Shown here piece after piece: positions 9,343 through 17,256 of a stretch of DNA of 64,000 nt. The position numbers were made by a program, and so were the translations under genes. Below the pieces are notes generated by a model. The model ran no database searches, was not told the origin of the DNA, and worked only from the letters and a program-made list of their open reading frames with translations. Source of the stretch: Niabella ginsenosidivorans (GTDB taxonomy: Bacteria > Bacteroidota > Bacteroidia > Chitinophagales > Chitinophagaceae); NCBI RefSeq assembly GCF_001654455.1, contig NZ_CP015772.1:2356001-2420000 (forward strand), in the 5' to 3' direction. Within the stretch, counting starts at the first letter, position 1. Each line of letters starts with the position of its first letter.

Positions 9343-10040
9343 ACAGACTGATGAAACGATCTTTTACGCTCCTGTGTTTACTGGCTTCCTTTTTTGTGAG
9401 CAGTGCCCAACAGGCTGCATTACCTGTACAGGAGTTTTATAAAGAAGTAACAGGCAGCACTGCAAAGAATCTTATTGATGTCCGTACACCGGAAGAATAT
9501 GCTGGCGGGCATGTGGCCGGGTTCATCAATATTAACTGGAATGATTCCGCTTTTGCAAAGAAAACGGACCTGCTGCCGAAAGACCAGCCTACCTATGTAT
9601 ATTGCCTTAGCGGCGGAAGAAGTGCCAAAGCTGCCGGGTTCTTAAGGCAGCATGGGTTTACCCGGGTCTATGAAATGGAGGGCGGCATGATGAAATGGCG
9701 CGCAGCAGGGCTTCCGGAAGAAAAGCGGGAAGGAAAGAAAGACCTGCTGACCAGGGCTGATTTTGATAAGGCCATCGGCTCCGGTAAAAAGGTGCTGGTT
9801 GATTTCTATGCGGACTGGTGCGCCCCCTGTAAAAAAATGGCGCCCTACCTGATGGAAATTGCAAACGAAATGGCAGCTACAGTTACAGTGCTGCGCATTG
9901 ATGCAGATAAAAACGAAAAGCTGGCAAAGGAGCTTCATATTGATGCCCTGCCAGTGCTGCATATTTATCAAAAAGGAAATTTACTGTGGTCGCACCTGGG
10001 CTATATTGAAAAAGAGAAAGTAGTTGCTAATCTGAAGTAG
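9339..10040 (+). CDS. Exported rhodanese-thioredoxin fusion
   Basis: About 233 residues from the ATG that overlaps the lactonase stop by 4 bases. A signal peptide ends near SSAQQ. A rhodanese domain (about residues 28-125) carries LIDVRTPEEYAGGHVAG and the active-site loop CLSGGRS with Cys89. A thioredoxin domain (about 135-233) carries DFYADWCAPCKKM, with the redox pair Cys161/Cys164, and a cis-Pro in LPVLHIY. The fusion suggests periplasmic sulfur transfer or thiol-disulfide exchange. Its 3' end overlaps the convergent yigZ-like gene by 14 bp. Confidence 0.92.
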   Translation: MNRLMKRSFTLLCLLASFFVSSAQQAALPVQEFYKEVTGSTAKNLIDVRTPEEYAGGHVAGFININWNDSAFAKKTDLLPKDQPTYVYCLSGGRSAKAAGFLRQHGFTRVYEMEGGMMKWRAAGLPEEKREGKKDLLTRADFDKAIGSGKKVLVDFYADWCAPCKKMAPYLMEIANEMAATVTVLRIDADKNEKLAKELHIDALPVLHIYQKGNLLWSHLGYIEKEKVVANLK

Positions 10041-10641
10041 TTTCCTTTAAGCTCAGGTTCCTGACATCATTCAGCCGGTTAAGGGTTTCCGTTAACCGGT
10101 TTTTAGGTATGCCGATATCCATAGAACAGAATAATTGCAGCTCCTGCTTCAATACCACGCAGTCAAATTGTTTAAGAATATTCATGACCTCGTTCAGCTG
10201 GGTATAATCAAACTGCAGGTTCAGCTTTTCCAGTATGGGCTTGCGTACTACCGGGGTTACCTGCAAAGCCATTGCAGCCGCTGATTTATACGCATTGATC
10301 AGCCCGGGCACTCCCAGCAGGGTACCTCCGAAATACCGTACCACCACCACAAGGATATCTGTCAGGTTCTTACTGTCGATCTGTCCCAGGATCGGCCGGC
10401 CGGCTGTTCCGGAAGGTTCACCGGCGTCACTGGACCGGAAAATCGTTCCATCTGTTCCCAGCCGGTAGGCAAAACAATGGTGGTTGGCTTTTGGATGTTC
10501 CTTTTTTACAGTTGCCAGTATCTTCTTAAAATCATCTGTATTCTTAACCGGGTAAGTATACGCAATAAACCGGCTGCCCCTGTCCTTAAATTCAGCCCGG
10601 CCGCTGGTTTCAATCGTTTGATAATAATGCGCTTTCTCCAT
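10027..10641 (-). CDS. YigZ/IMPACT-family protein
   Basis: A 204-residue cytosolic protein of the YigZ (UPF0029/IMPACT) family. The signature is clear: SRFIAYTYPV, HPKANHHCFAYRLG, SSDAGEPSGTAGRPIL and VVVVRYFGGTLLGVPGLINAY. A smaller C-terminal domain (about 135-204) is usual. The exact role in bacteria is uncertain; the eukaryotic relative IMPACT regulates translation through GCN1. The gene overlaps the 3' end of ribD by 32 bp on the same strand, so they share a transcript. Confidence 0.93.
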   Translation of the reverse strand: MEKAHYYQTIETSGRAEFKDRGSRFIAYTYPVKNTDDFKKILATVKKEHPKANHHCFAYRLGTDGTIFRSSDAGEPSGTAGRPILGQIDSKNLTDILVVVVRYFGGTLLGVPGLINAYKSAAAMALQVTPVVRKPILEKLNLQFDYTQLNEVMNILKQFDCVVLKQELQLFCSMDIGIPKNRLTETLNRLNDVRNLSLKETTSD

Positions 10642-11704
10642 CAGAATTGATCAGTTGGTTCTTATCGTTTTTATAAACAGCTATTTCATCTGTTACCAGA
10701 TGTTGCACTTTTATCAATTGGTGCCGGTGCAACTTTGGGGCTTCGAGCCCGCCATGTGCCAGCATAACAGTATTGGTAATAACCCTGGCTTCGTCCCACA
10801 GGCCCGCATCAATAAAGGATTGCAACAATCGCTGCCCTCCTTCCACCAGAATACTCTGTACCTGTAGCCGGTACAACCGGTTCAGCATGTCTTCCAGGAA
10901 CTGTGCAGCGCTTACTCTCAGAAACCGCTTTCCGTTCTGCTCCTCTTCCTTTCTGGTGTTGAAAATAAATGTGTCGGCACCGGATTGAAACATCCGCAAA
11001 CCTTCCGGGAGCTTACCGGATGCGGAAACAACAATTTTAAGCGGCGGCCTGCCATACCAGTTGCGGTTGTCCAGCAAAGGATCATCTTTCATTGCGGTTC
11101 CGGCGCCCACCATTATTGCTGACTCTTCTGTTCTCCACCGGTGCACCAGGCGGTTGGTTATTTCAGAAGTGATCATTAAACGCGTATCTGTGCCTGAAGC
11201 AATAATCTGGTTCCGTGTCTGCGCCCATTTCAAAATAATATAAGGCCGCTTCAACCGGTGAAAGGTAAAAAAACGTTTATTCAGCTCAATCGCTTCCTTT
11301 TCCAGCACGTGCTCAACAACAGTAATGCCTGCATTTTGTAAGCGCTCTACGCCCTTACCATTCACCGCTGCAAAACTGTCGCGGCAACCGATGACCACTT
11401 TAGGTATTTTGTGCCGGATGATCAGATCAGCACAGGGAGGCGTTTTACCATAATGGGAACAAGGTTCCAGCGACACATACAGGGTAGCTTTTCCGATCAG
11501 CTCCGCATGGTGCTCCAGCGCCTTATTAATACAATTAACCTCAGCATGTGCCTCCCCGTATTTCTGATGATAGCCCTCACCTATGATCACATCGTTATAC
11601 ACTAAAACGGCACCTACCATAGGATTGGGCGCCACATTACCTGCTCCCTGCAAGGCCAGCTGAAAGCAACGCTGTAAATAATCTCTGTCTTTATTGGTCT
11701 CCAC
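10610..11704 (-). CDS. ribD: Bifunctional riboflavin deaminase/reductase
   Basis: A 364-residue enzyme carrying out two steps of riboflavin synthesis: deamination of the GTP-derived diaminopyrimidine and NADPH-dependent reduction of its ribosyl side chain. The N-terminal deaminase domain shows NPMVGAVLV, the zinc/catalytic motif HAEVNCI and SLEPCSHYGKTPPC. The C-terminal reductase domain shows PYIILKWAQT, MVGAGTAMKDDP and ILVEGGQRLLQSF. The start is GTG at 11704, supported by a perfect TACATTTG promoter element ending 4 bases upstream. Confidence 0.96.
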   Translation of the reverse strand: METNKDRDYLQRCFQLALQGAGNVAPNPMVGAVLVYNDVIIGEGYHQKYGEAHAEVNCINKALEHHAELIGKATLYVSLEPCSHYGKTPPCADLIIRHKIPKVVIGCRDSFAAVNGKGVERLQNAGITVVEHVLEKEAIELNKRFFTFHRLKRPYIILKWAQTRNQIIASGTDTRLMITSEITNRLVHRWRTEESAIMVGAGTAMKDDPLLDNRNWYGRPPLKIVVSASGKLPEGLRMFQSGADTFIFNTRKEEEQNGKRFLRVSAAQFLEDMLNRLYRLQVQSILVEGGQRLLQSFIDAGLWDEARVITNTVMLAHGGLEAPKLHRHQLIKVQHLVTDEIAVYKNDKNQLINSDGESALLSND

Positions 11705-11708
11705 TTTA

Positions 11709-11716
11709 CAAATGTA
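11709..11716 (-). promoter_or_regulatory. -7 promoter element of ribD (TACATTTG)
   Basis: A perfect TAnnTTTG on the minus strand, 4 bases before the GTG start, predicts a leaderless mRNA. It lies within 8 bp of the oppositely directed prmC element. Confidence 0.65.
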
Positions 11717-11723
11717 AATGAAT

Positions 11724-11731
11724 TAAGTTTG
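11724..11731 (+). promoter_or_regulatory. -7 promoter element of prmC (TAAGTTTG)
   Basis: A perfect TAnnTTTG ending 4 bases before the prmC ATG predicts a leaderless mRNA. It is divergent from, and almost touching, the ribD element. Confidence 0.65.
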
Positions 11732-11735
11732 CAGA

Positions 11736-12569
11736 ATGAACCTGCAGGAGTTACAAGAGGAATTTATAAGCGCTATCAGCGCTGTTTATGAAACAACAGA
11801 AGCCTGGAACATCTGGAACCTTATTGTACACCACATCCATGATAACGAAAAAAAAGGCATTACCATAGCAGGCGGATCACCCCAAAAATACCTGGAAGCC
11901 ATTAAACGTCGGTTGTTACAGCAGGAACCTGTACAATATATTTTGCAGGAAGCCTGGTTTTATGATTGCCCGTTTTATGTTGATAAAAATGTTCTGATAC
12001 CAAGACCTGAAACAGAAGAACTGGTGCACTGGGTGATAAAAGAGCACCAACACCGGAAAGAATTAAAAATACTGGATATTGGCACGGGCAGCGGTTGCAT
12101 TCCCTGCATCCTGAAAAGAAAGCTGCCGCAGGCTGCCGTTTTCAGCTGCGATATCAGCAAGGCAGCAATTGAAGTTGCCCGCCGAAACGCGGCTGCGTGC
12201 CAGCTTGCAATAGCATTTTTTGAGCTTGATTTCCTGAATCCTGAAAACTGGAAGCTGCTCCCGAAGGTCGATGTTATTGTCAGCAACCCTCCTTATATCC
12301 CCGGAAAGGACCGGGGCTTTATGCACCCAAATGTGCTGGACTATGAACCATCGCTGGCTTTATTTGTGCCGGATAATGACCCATTGCTCTTTTATAAAAA
12401 AATTGCGGAAGCCTCCGGAAGTCTATTGCAACCCAATGGCGCCGTTTATGTGGAGACCCATGAAGAGCTTGCGGTTGCAAGTGCAGAAGTTTTTGAGCAA
12501 GGAGCCTTTACTACTGTTATCAGGCAAGATCTGCAGGGTAAAAACCGCTTTGTAAAAGCCAGCAACTGA
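11736..12569 (+). CDS. prmC: Release factor glutamine methyltransferase
   Basis: A 277-residue SAM-dependent enzyme that methylates the Gln of the GGQ motif in peptide-chain release factors RF1/RF2. The N-terminal helical domain (about 1-75) recognises the release factor. The methyltransferase domain has motif I ILDIGTGSGCIPC, an acidic post-I region (FSCDIS) and the catalytic NPPYIP at residues 184-189. The length is normal. The ATG sits 4 bases after a TAAGTTTG promoter element, and the gene is divergent from ribD. Confidence 0.95.
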   Translation: MNLQELQEEFISAISAVYETTEAWNIWNLIVHHIHDNEKKGITIAGGSPQKYLEAIKRRLLQQEPVQYILQEAWFYDCPFYVDKNVLIPRPETEELVHWVIKEHQHRKELKILDIGTGSGCIPCILKRKLPQAAVFSCDISKAAIEVARRNAAACQLAIAFFELDFLNPENWKLLPKVDVIVSNPPYIPGKDRGFMHPNVLDYEPSLALFVPDNDPLLFYKKIAEASGSLLQPNGAVYVETHEELAVASAEVFEQGAFTTVIRQDLQGKNRFVKASN

Positions 12570-13064
12570 TAACCGCAGTCAGTTTTTTAAAATGCCCACA
12601 TCAAAAGTGGTTTGTGCAGCCATCAACCACGGCCAGAGCTGCAGTCAATGGCTGCCTGGCTGGTAGCAGGTCCTTAATGGCTGAAAGAAATAGTTTTGAT
12701 ATCGCTTCGATATAAATACCGCGTATTTTCTTTGCGAATTTCATTTTGGCGGTTTTATTCAAGTGTTTTCAAAAATGTACTGCTATTTTTGATTCTTTAC
12801 TATAAAGGAAAGATCTAAAACCAACGCGGGGAAGACCTGCACTCAATGCTGTAATGCCCATGCCCTACAAACAATTTTCAGGAAAAACAGACCGGCTGCT
12901 GAAGAAATTAAACAAGGGGTAAGCACACCGCTTTGTAAATACATTGCTCCCTGTACAGGAGATTGAACGCGTAAGCGCTAATACTTATGAACACCAGGCT
13001 GGCACCATCGCCAGCCATTTTTTATAAAACTGTTCTCAGGAATCAGAACCGTTGTCATAAATGT
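12570..13064. other. Intergenic stretch with an orphan terminator
   Basis: No confident gene. A small frame on the minus strand (12601-12744, 47 residues, starting MKFAKKIRGIYIEAISKLF) is open but has no support beyond being open. A plus-strand terminator near 13 kb has no obvious gene upstream except prmC, more than 400 bp away. Confidence 0.45.
12997..13024 (+). terminator. Intrinsic terminator
   Basis: A GGCTGG / CCAGCC stem followed by ATTTTTTAT on the plus strand. It could end a long prmC transcript or a small unannotated RNA. Confidence 0.65.
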
Positions 13065-14015
13065 TTAGGGCTGGTTTTGCTGCTGGGCAGCAGGAGCTCC
13101 GGAACGCATCATCATAGCCTGGAACTGTTTCATGGTGTGCTCCATTCCTTCTGTGCTTCCGTCAAGGAAAATAACATTCCCTTTTCCGTATTCCGCAAAG
13201 TTCTTAATGGCTTCTGTCCACATGCTGAACAAAATAAAATTGGTGTCCAGGTTGGCCTGGCGCAGCTCCACTGCCGCGGAAGACAGCCCCTTTGCCACTT
13301 CTTCCCGGAACAGGGCAATACCCTGCCCTCTTAATTTTGCGGCCTCCCTCTCTGCTTCAGCGCTGATCTTTATAGCATTTCCTTCTGCTTCGGCCGATTT
13401 GGTTTTGGTGATCAACAAGGCCTGGCCTTCATTTTCTGCGGCTGCTTTCAGGTTATTGCTGGCCACCACCTTGCTCATGGAATCAAGAATCATTTTATCA
13501 AAAGTGATATCATTGATCTGAAGGTCCAGCAGATGGTAACCCCATTCTTCCAGGGTATGGTCGATTTCTACCTTTACGTATTGCACAATTTCACGGCGCA
13601 GTCCCAATACTTCTGCCTGCTTCTTTGTTGCCACAAAAGCCCGTATATTCCCTTCAATAGTTCTTACCAACGCCTGCATCAGATCGCGGTCGCCGATAAA
13701 TTTGAACGCTACTTTCTTAATGGTTTCCTCTGATTCATTTTGCACTGCATACAACAGCATGCTTTTGAAATAAACATTTGCCTGGTCCTGGGTAACCGCC
13801 TGGAACTCCAGTTCAACCGAACGGTTCTGAATGGAAATCTTTTTCATGACCCGCTCAAAAAAGGGGATCTTCAAATGCAGACCAGGCCCCACTATCCGGC
13901 GGTAGCCTCCAAACAATGTGATTACACCAATATACCCCTGGTTAATGGTAAACAGCCCGCTGAGGATGGTTATTAAAACAATCGCCCCGATGATGTACAG
14001 AGGATTTACGTCCAT
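13065..14015 (-). CDS. SPFH/band-7 (stomatin-like) membrane protein
   Basis: A 316-residue protein with one N-terminal membrane segment (about residues 6-24) followed by an SPFH domain: NQGYIGVITLFGGYRRIVGPGLHLKIPFFERV is the classic opening (two segments, about residues 25-56). A charged coiled-coil region rich in Glu, Ala and Lys follows (about 195-245, KSAEAEGNAIKISAEAER), then a Gln/Met-rich tail. SPFH proteins oligomerise into membrane microdomain scaffolds and often control proteases. No NfeD or FtsH gene is adjacent, so the partner is unknown. Confidence 0.92.
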   Translation of the reverse strand: MDVNPLYIIGAIVLITILSGLFTINQGYIGVITLFGGYRRIVGPGLHLKIPFFERVMKKISIQNRSVELEFQAVTQDQANVYFKSMLLYAVQNESEETIKKVAFKFIGDRDLMQALVRTIEGNIRAFVATKKQAEVLGLRREIVQYVKVEIDHTLEEWGYHLLDLQINDITFDKMILDSMSKVVASNNLKAAAENEGQALLITKTKSAEAEGNAIKISAEAEREAAKLRGQGIALFREEVAKGLSSAAVELRQANLDTNFILFSMWTEAIKNFAEYGKGNVIFLDGSTEGMEHTMKQFQAMMMRSGAPAAQQQNQP

Positions 14016-14067
14016 AAGCTTGTCATTTATTGTTTAACGTTGTAATGAATGATTTTGTTATTTTTTG

Positions 14068-15318
14068 CTAAGAAGATTTTTCTTCCCAGACCTGTACAAG
14101 ATGGATCAGCGTTTCCACGGACTTCTGCATATCCTGGATGCTTACATATTCCTGTTTTCCGTGAAAAGCCATTTCACCCGTAAAGATATCCGGAAAAGGA
14201 ACGCCCATAAAAGACAGGCGGGACCCGTCTGTACCGCCCCTGGCGCTGTGCTTTTTAAAAACAACACCACTTCTTTCCATAGCTGTTTTTACATATTCCC
14301 CAATCTCCGGGTGCCTGTCCACAATTTCTTTCATATTGCGGTATTGCTCCTTGCTTTCAAATTCATACCGGCTGCCGGTATACCTTCCAACGGCCTGTTT
14401 GGCAAACTGCTCCAGCCGTGCTTCATGCAACTTTAGCCGGGCCGTTTCAAAATCACGGATAATAAAGGAAACCACGGCTTTTTCGGCGGTTCCTTCCATA
14501 TGAACCGGGTGCACAAATCCCTCCCTGTCTTCAGTGGTTTCCGGGCTGAATGAATCTTTCGGCAACAGATCCAGGAAGGTGGCAGCAACTTTCATAGCAT
14601 TTACCAGTTTGTTCTTTGCATATCCCGGGTGAATGCTGTTGCCATAAAAGGTAACCGTAGCACCATTAGCGCTAAAGGTTTCATCTGTATAGCTGCCCCT
14701 TTCACCACCGTCCAGTGTATATCCAAAATCAGCCCCCAGGCGCTCCAGGTTTACATGATCCACGCCCCGGCCAATCTCTTCATCCGGCGTAAAAAGGATC
14801 CGGATCGTTCCATGCTTTACCTCCGGGTGCGTTGTTAAATAATGGGCCAGATCCATTATAATAGCCACACCAGCCTTATCATCTGCCCCCAGGAGCGTGG
14901 TGCCGGAAGCGGTGATGATATCTTCTCCTTTTTTTGTTTTCAGGTAAGGATGATCTGCCGGCCGGATGACCTGCTTTGGATCGTCCGGTAATACAATATC
15001 TTTTCCGTCATAATTCTGATGAACAATCGGTTTTACATGGGTACCTGAACAATCTGATGAGGTATCCATATGACTGCAAAAGCAGATCACCGGAACCTTT
15101 TTATCAGATGTGGAAGGAAGGGTGGCATAAACATACCCCTGATCATCCAGCTCAGCATCGGCTACTCCCATAGATCTTAGCTCATCTGCCAAAACCCTGC
15201 CCAGCTCTTTTTGTTTTTCAGTAGAAGGAACAGTTGTTGAGTGGGGATCACTTTGGGTATCAATAGTTACATATTGTAAAAACCGCTCTGCAACCGTAAA
15301 ACTATAGTCTGCATCCAT
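14068..15318 (-). CDS. pepT: Peptidase T (tripeptide aminopeptidase)
   Basis: About 416 residues, M20 metallopeptidase family; it removes the N-terminal residue of tripeptides in the cytosol. Motifs are VICFCSHMDTSSD (zinc ligand His and Asp), TTLLGADDKAGVAI (bridging Asp) and ILFTPDEEIGRGVDH (catalytic Glu pair), with a dimerisation insert between and SARGGTDGSRLSFMG near the end. The start is placed at ATG 15318; the frame opens at a TTG 9 bases earlier. TAATATTG, one mismatch from the -7 consensus, ends 6 bases before this ATG, supporting the choice. Confidence 0.94.
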   Translation of the reverse strand: MDADYSFTVAERFLQYVTIDTQSDPHSTTVPSTEKQKELGRVLADELRSMGVADAELDDQGYVYATLPSTSDKKVPVICFCSHMDTSSDCSGTHVKPIVHQNYDGKDIVLPDDPKQVIRPADHPYLKTKKGEDIITASGTTLLGADDKAGVAIIMDLAHYLTTHPEVKHGTIRILFTPDEEIGRGVDHVNLERLGADFGYTLDGGERGSYTDETFSANGATVTFYGNSIHPGYAKNKLVNAMKVAATFLDLLPKDSFSPETTEDREGFVHPVHMEGTAEKAVVSFIIRDFETARLKLHEARLEQFAKQAVGRYTGSRYEFESKEQYRNMKEIVDRHPEIGEYVKTAMERSGVVFKKHSARGGTDGSRLSFMGVPFPDIFTGEMAFHGKQEYVSIQDMQKSVETLIHLVQVWEEKSS

Positions 15319-15411
15319 ACATCGCAATATTAAATTAAATTTAATATAAATAAAAATTAAATATTTTAAATCAATACATTATATAATGTTACATTAACTT
15401 TAAAGCAATAT

Positions 15412-15437
15412 AAAAGCAGCTCCTGAAAGCTGCTTTA
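15412..15437 (-). terminator. Probable intrinsic terminator
   Basis: An AAAGCAGC / GCTGCTTT stem with an 8-base loop lies just downstream of the FKBP gene on the minus strand. The T-tract is short and interrupted (TTTATATT). Confidence 0.55.
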
Positions 15438-15457
15438 TCAATAGTGTTTTGCTCAAT

Positions 15458-15913
15458 TTATGGCATAATGATCAACGGGCTGCCTCCTTCAATTTCCACC
15501 AGTTCCAGATCAAAAACAAGATCCTTTCCGGCTAACGGATGGTTAGCATCCAGTACGATTTTATCATCGGTGATCTCTTTTACCACTACCTGGAACTGCT
15601 GTCCCTGCGGATCGCTCATCACCAATGGCATACCTACTTCCACTTCCATGTCTTTAGGCAGGCGATCTTTGGGCATTTCGATTACCATATCAGGGTTTAC
15701 CTGCCCGTATGCTTCGTCAGCAGGAATGGTGATGGTCTTTTTTTCGCCAACTGTCATGCCGGTTACCCCCTCATCAAAACCTTTAATAACCATGCCGCTC
15801 CCGATTTCAAAAGGTAACGGATCTCTTCCCTCTGAAGAATCGAAGGTTTCTCCGGTAGTCAGTTTGCCATGATAATGTACCTTTACCTTATCGCCCTTTT
15901 TTGCTTGTTGCAT
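15458..15913 (-). CDS. FKBP-type peptidyl-prolyl isomerase (SlyD-like)
   Basis: A 151-residue cytosolic foldase. The FKBP fold is shown by [48 protein letters not shown] and a C-terminal FDLELVEIE. The sequence between about residues 65 and 130 ([19 protein letters not shown] through [18 protein letters not shown]) is the IF (insert-in-flap) chaperone domain arrangement of SlyD. It lacks the His/Cys-rich nickel-binding tail of E. coli SlyD. A single gene with its own terminator. Confidence 0.94.
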   Translation of the reverse strand: MQQAKKGDKVKVHYHGKLTTGETFDSSEGRDPLPFEIGSGMVIKGFDEGVTGMTVGEKKTITIPADEAYGQVNPDMVIEMPKDRLPKDMEVEVGMPLVMSDPQGQQFQVVVKEITDDKIVLDANHPLAGKDLVFDLELVEIEGGSPLIIMP

Positions 15914-16117
15914 TGAATGAATTTAAAAATGAAAAAACTTATTTGAAAGGCAAGGTAACCATTTTTAGCCAGATGCCATAATTTGAGGCGTCGGGGCTGT
16001 ATTTCCACGGCCATCGGGGATGAAGCGCTATAATGGTTTATGCCAATAACAATCTGGTAAATAGCGCTATGCGCTTCTTTACCCAATTAAAAATAATATA
16101 TCCCCGTATTTTCTTGT

Positions 16118-16125
16118 TATTTTCG
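16118..16125 (+). promoter_or_regulatory. -7 promoter element of fmt (TATTTTCG)
   Basis: TATTTTCGCAGC precedes the ATG, the same 12 bases that precede purC. It has one mismatch to TAnnTTTG and a 4-base gap to the start. Confidence 0.6.
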
Positions 16126-16129
16126 CAGC

Positions 16130-17062
16130 ATGCTATATCAAGAATTGCGTATTGTATTTATGGGAACCCCTGAATTTGCAGTAGCCAGCCTGGAAGCGTT
16201 ACTGCATGCAGGATGTACTGTTGTTGGCGTAATTACAGCACCGGATAAACCCGCAGGCCGTGGGATGGAATTGCAGCAAAGCCCGGTAAAAAAATATGCT
16301 GTTCAAAAGGGTTTGCCGGTATTGCAGCCGGAAAAGCTAAAAAACCCTGATTTTTTAAATGCCCTGCGCTCACTGAAAGCGGATTTACAGGTATGTGTTG
16401 CGTTCAGGATGCTGCCAGAGATCGTATGGAATATGCCGCCTATGGGAACTATTAACCTGCATGGATCACTGCTGCCGCAATACCGTGGAGCGGCCCCCAT
16501 TAACTGGGCAGTGATCAATGGTGAAAAAGAAACCGGGGTAACGACGTTCAGATTACAGCATGAAATTGATACCGGCAACATCCTGCTACAGGAATCGTTT
16601 CCGATTGGTACGGAAGATACTGCCGGAACGGTACATGACACCATGAAGAAAACAGGCTCACAGTTACTGGTAAAAACAATAAAAGGAATAGCAGACGGTA
16701 CCATTACAGAAACCCCTCAAATAATACCCGCAGGAGCATCAGTACATCATGCACCAAAGTTATTTACTGAAACCTGCCTGATCAGTTTTAATAAGCCCGT
16801 GGAGCAGGTATACAACCTGGTACGCGGCCTTTCACCCTATCCGGGTGCCTTCACTTATCTGAACGGAAAAAAGCTGAAGATCTTTAAAGCTGTTGTTGGG
16901 CAGCTACACCCTGATGAGGATCCGGGAGAATATAAAACCGATGGTAAAACGTTTCTGGCTTTTGCATGTGCTGACGGATATCTATATTTAAAGGAAGTAC
17001 AACTGGAAGGTAAAAAAAAGATGCTGATTGATGATTTCCTGAGAGGTTACCAGTTTAAATAG
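16130..17062 (+). CDS. fmt: Methionyl-tRNA formyltransferase
   Basis: A 310-residue enzyme that formylates initiator Met-tRNA using 10-formyl-THF. The N-terminal Rossmann-like domain begins LRIVFMGTPEFAVASLEAL and has the catalytic region NLHGSLLPQYRGAAPINWA (Asn/His), followed by GVTTFRLQHEIDTGNIL (catalytic Asp). A linker leads to the C-terminal tRNA-binding OB-fold (about 210-310), containing VRGLSPYPGAFT. Length is normal. The start is fixed by the promoter element and by the conserved LRIVFMGTPEF opening. Confidence 0.97.
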   Translation: MLYQELRIVFMGTPEFAVASLEALLHAGCTVVGVITAPDKPAGRGMELQQSPVKKYAVQKGLPVLQPEKLKNPDFLNALRSLKADLQVCVAFRMLPEIVWNMPPMGTINLHGSLLPQYRGAAPINWAVINGEKETGVTTFRLQHEIDTGNILLQESFPIGTEDTAGTVHDTMKKTGSQLLVKTIKGIADGTITETPQIIPAGASVHHAPKLFTETCLISFNKPVEQVYNLVRGLSPYPGAFTYLNGKKLKIFKAVVGQLHPDEDPGEYKTDGKTFLAFACADGYLYLKEVQLEGKKKMLIDDFLRGYQFK

Positions 17063-17204
17063 GTCGGTTCCCTTAGTTCATCTTTTAAACCAAACAGAAC
17101 GTTATTATCCATTACTATATTTGCTAAGAAATTATAGGCCGTTAGCACTTCTATTGACGTAAAATGGAAATCTTTTATATTTTTGGTTACAATACAACTG
17201 CAAA

Positions 17205-17234
17205 TGAAAAAAGGAGTCTTTTTGAGCACTCCTT
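17205..17234 (-). terminator. Intrinsic terminator
   Basis: On the minus strand, an AAGGAGT / ACTCCTT stem is followed by TTTTTTCATTT. It lies 23 bp past the stop of the LysM/SH3 gene. Confidence 0.8.
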
Positions 17235-17256
17235 CTACCCTTTGGTTTCAATATTG

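Noticed and set aside
12601-12744. 47-residue minus-strand frame between prmC and the SPFH gene
   Set aside because: Open and slightly amphipathic, but with no promoter, ribosome site or recognisable motif.
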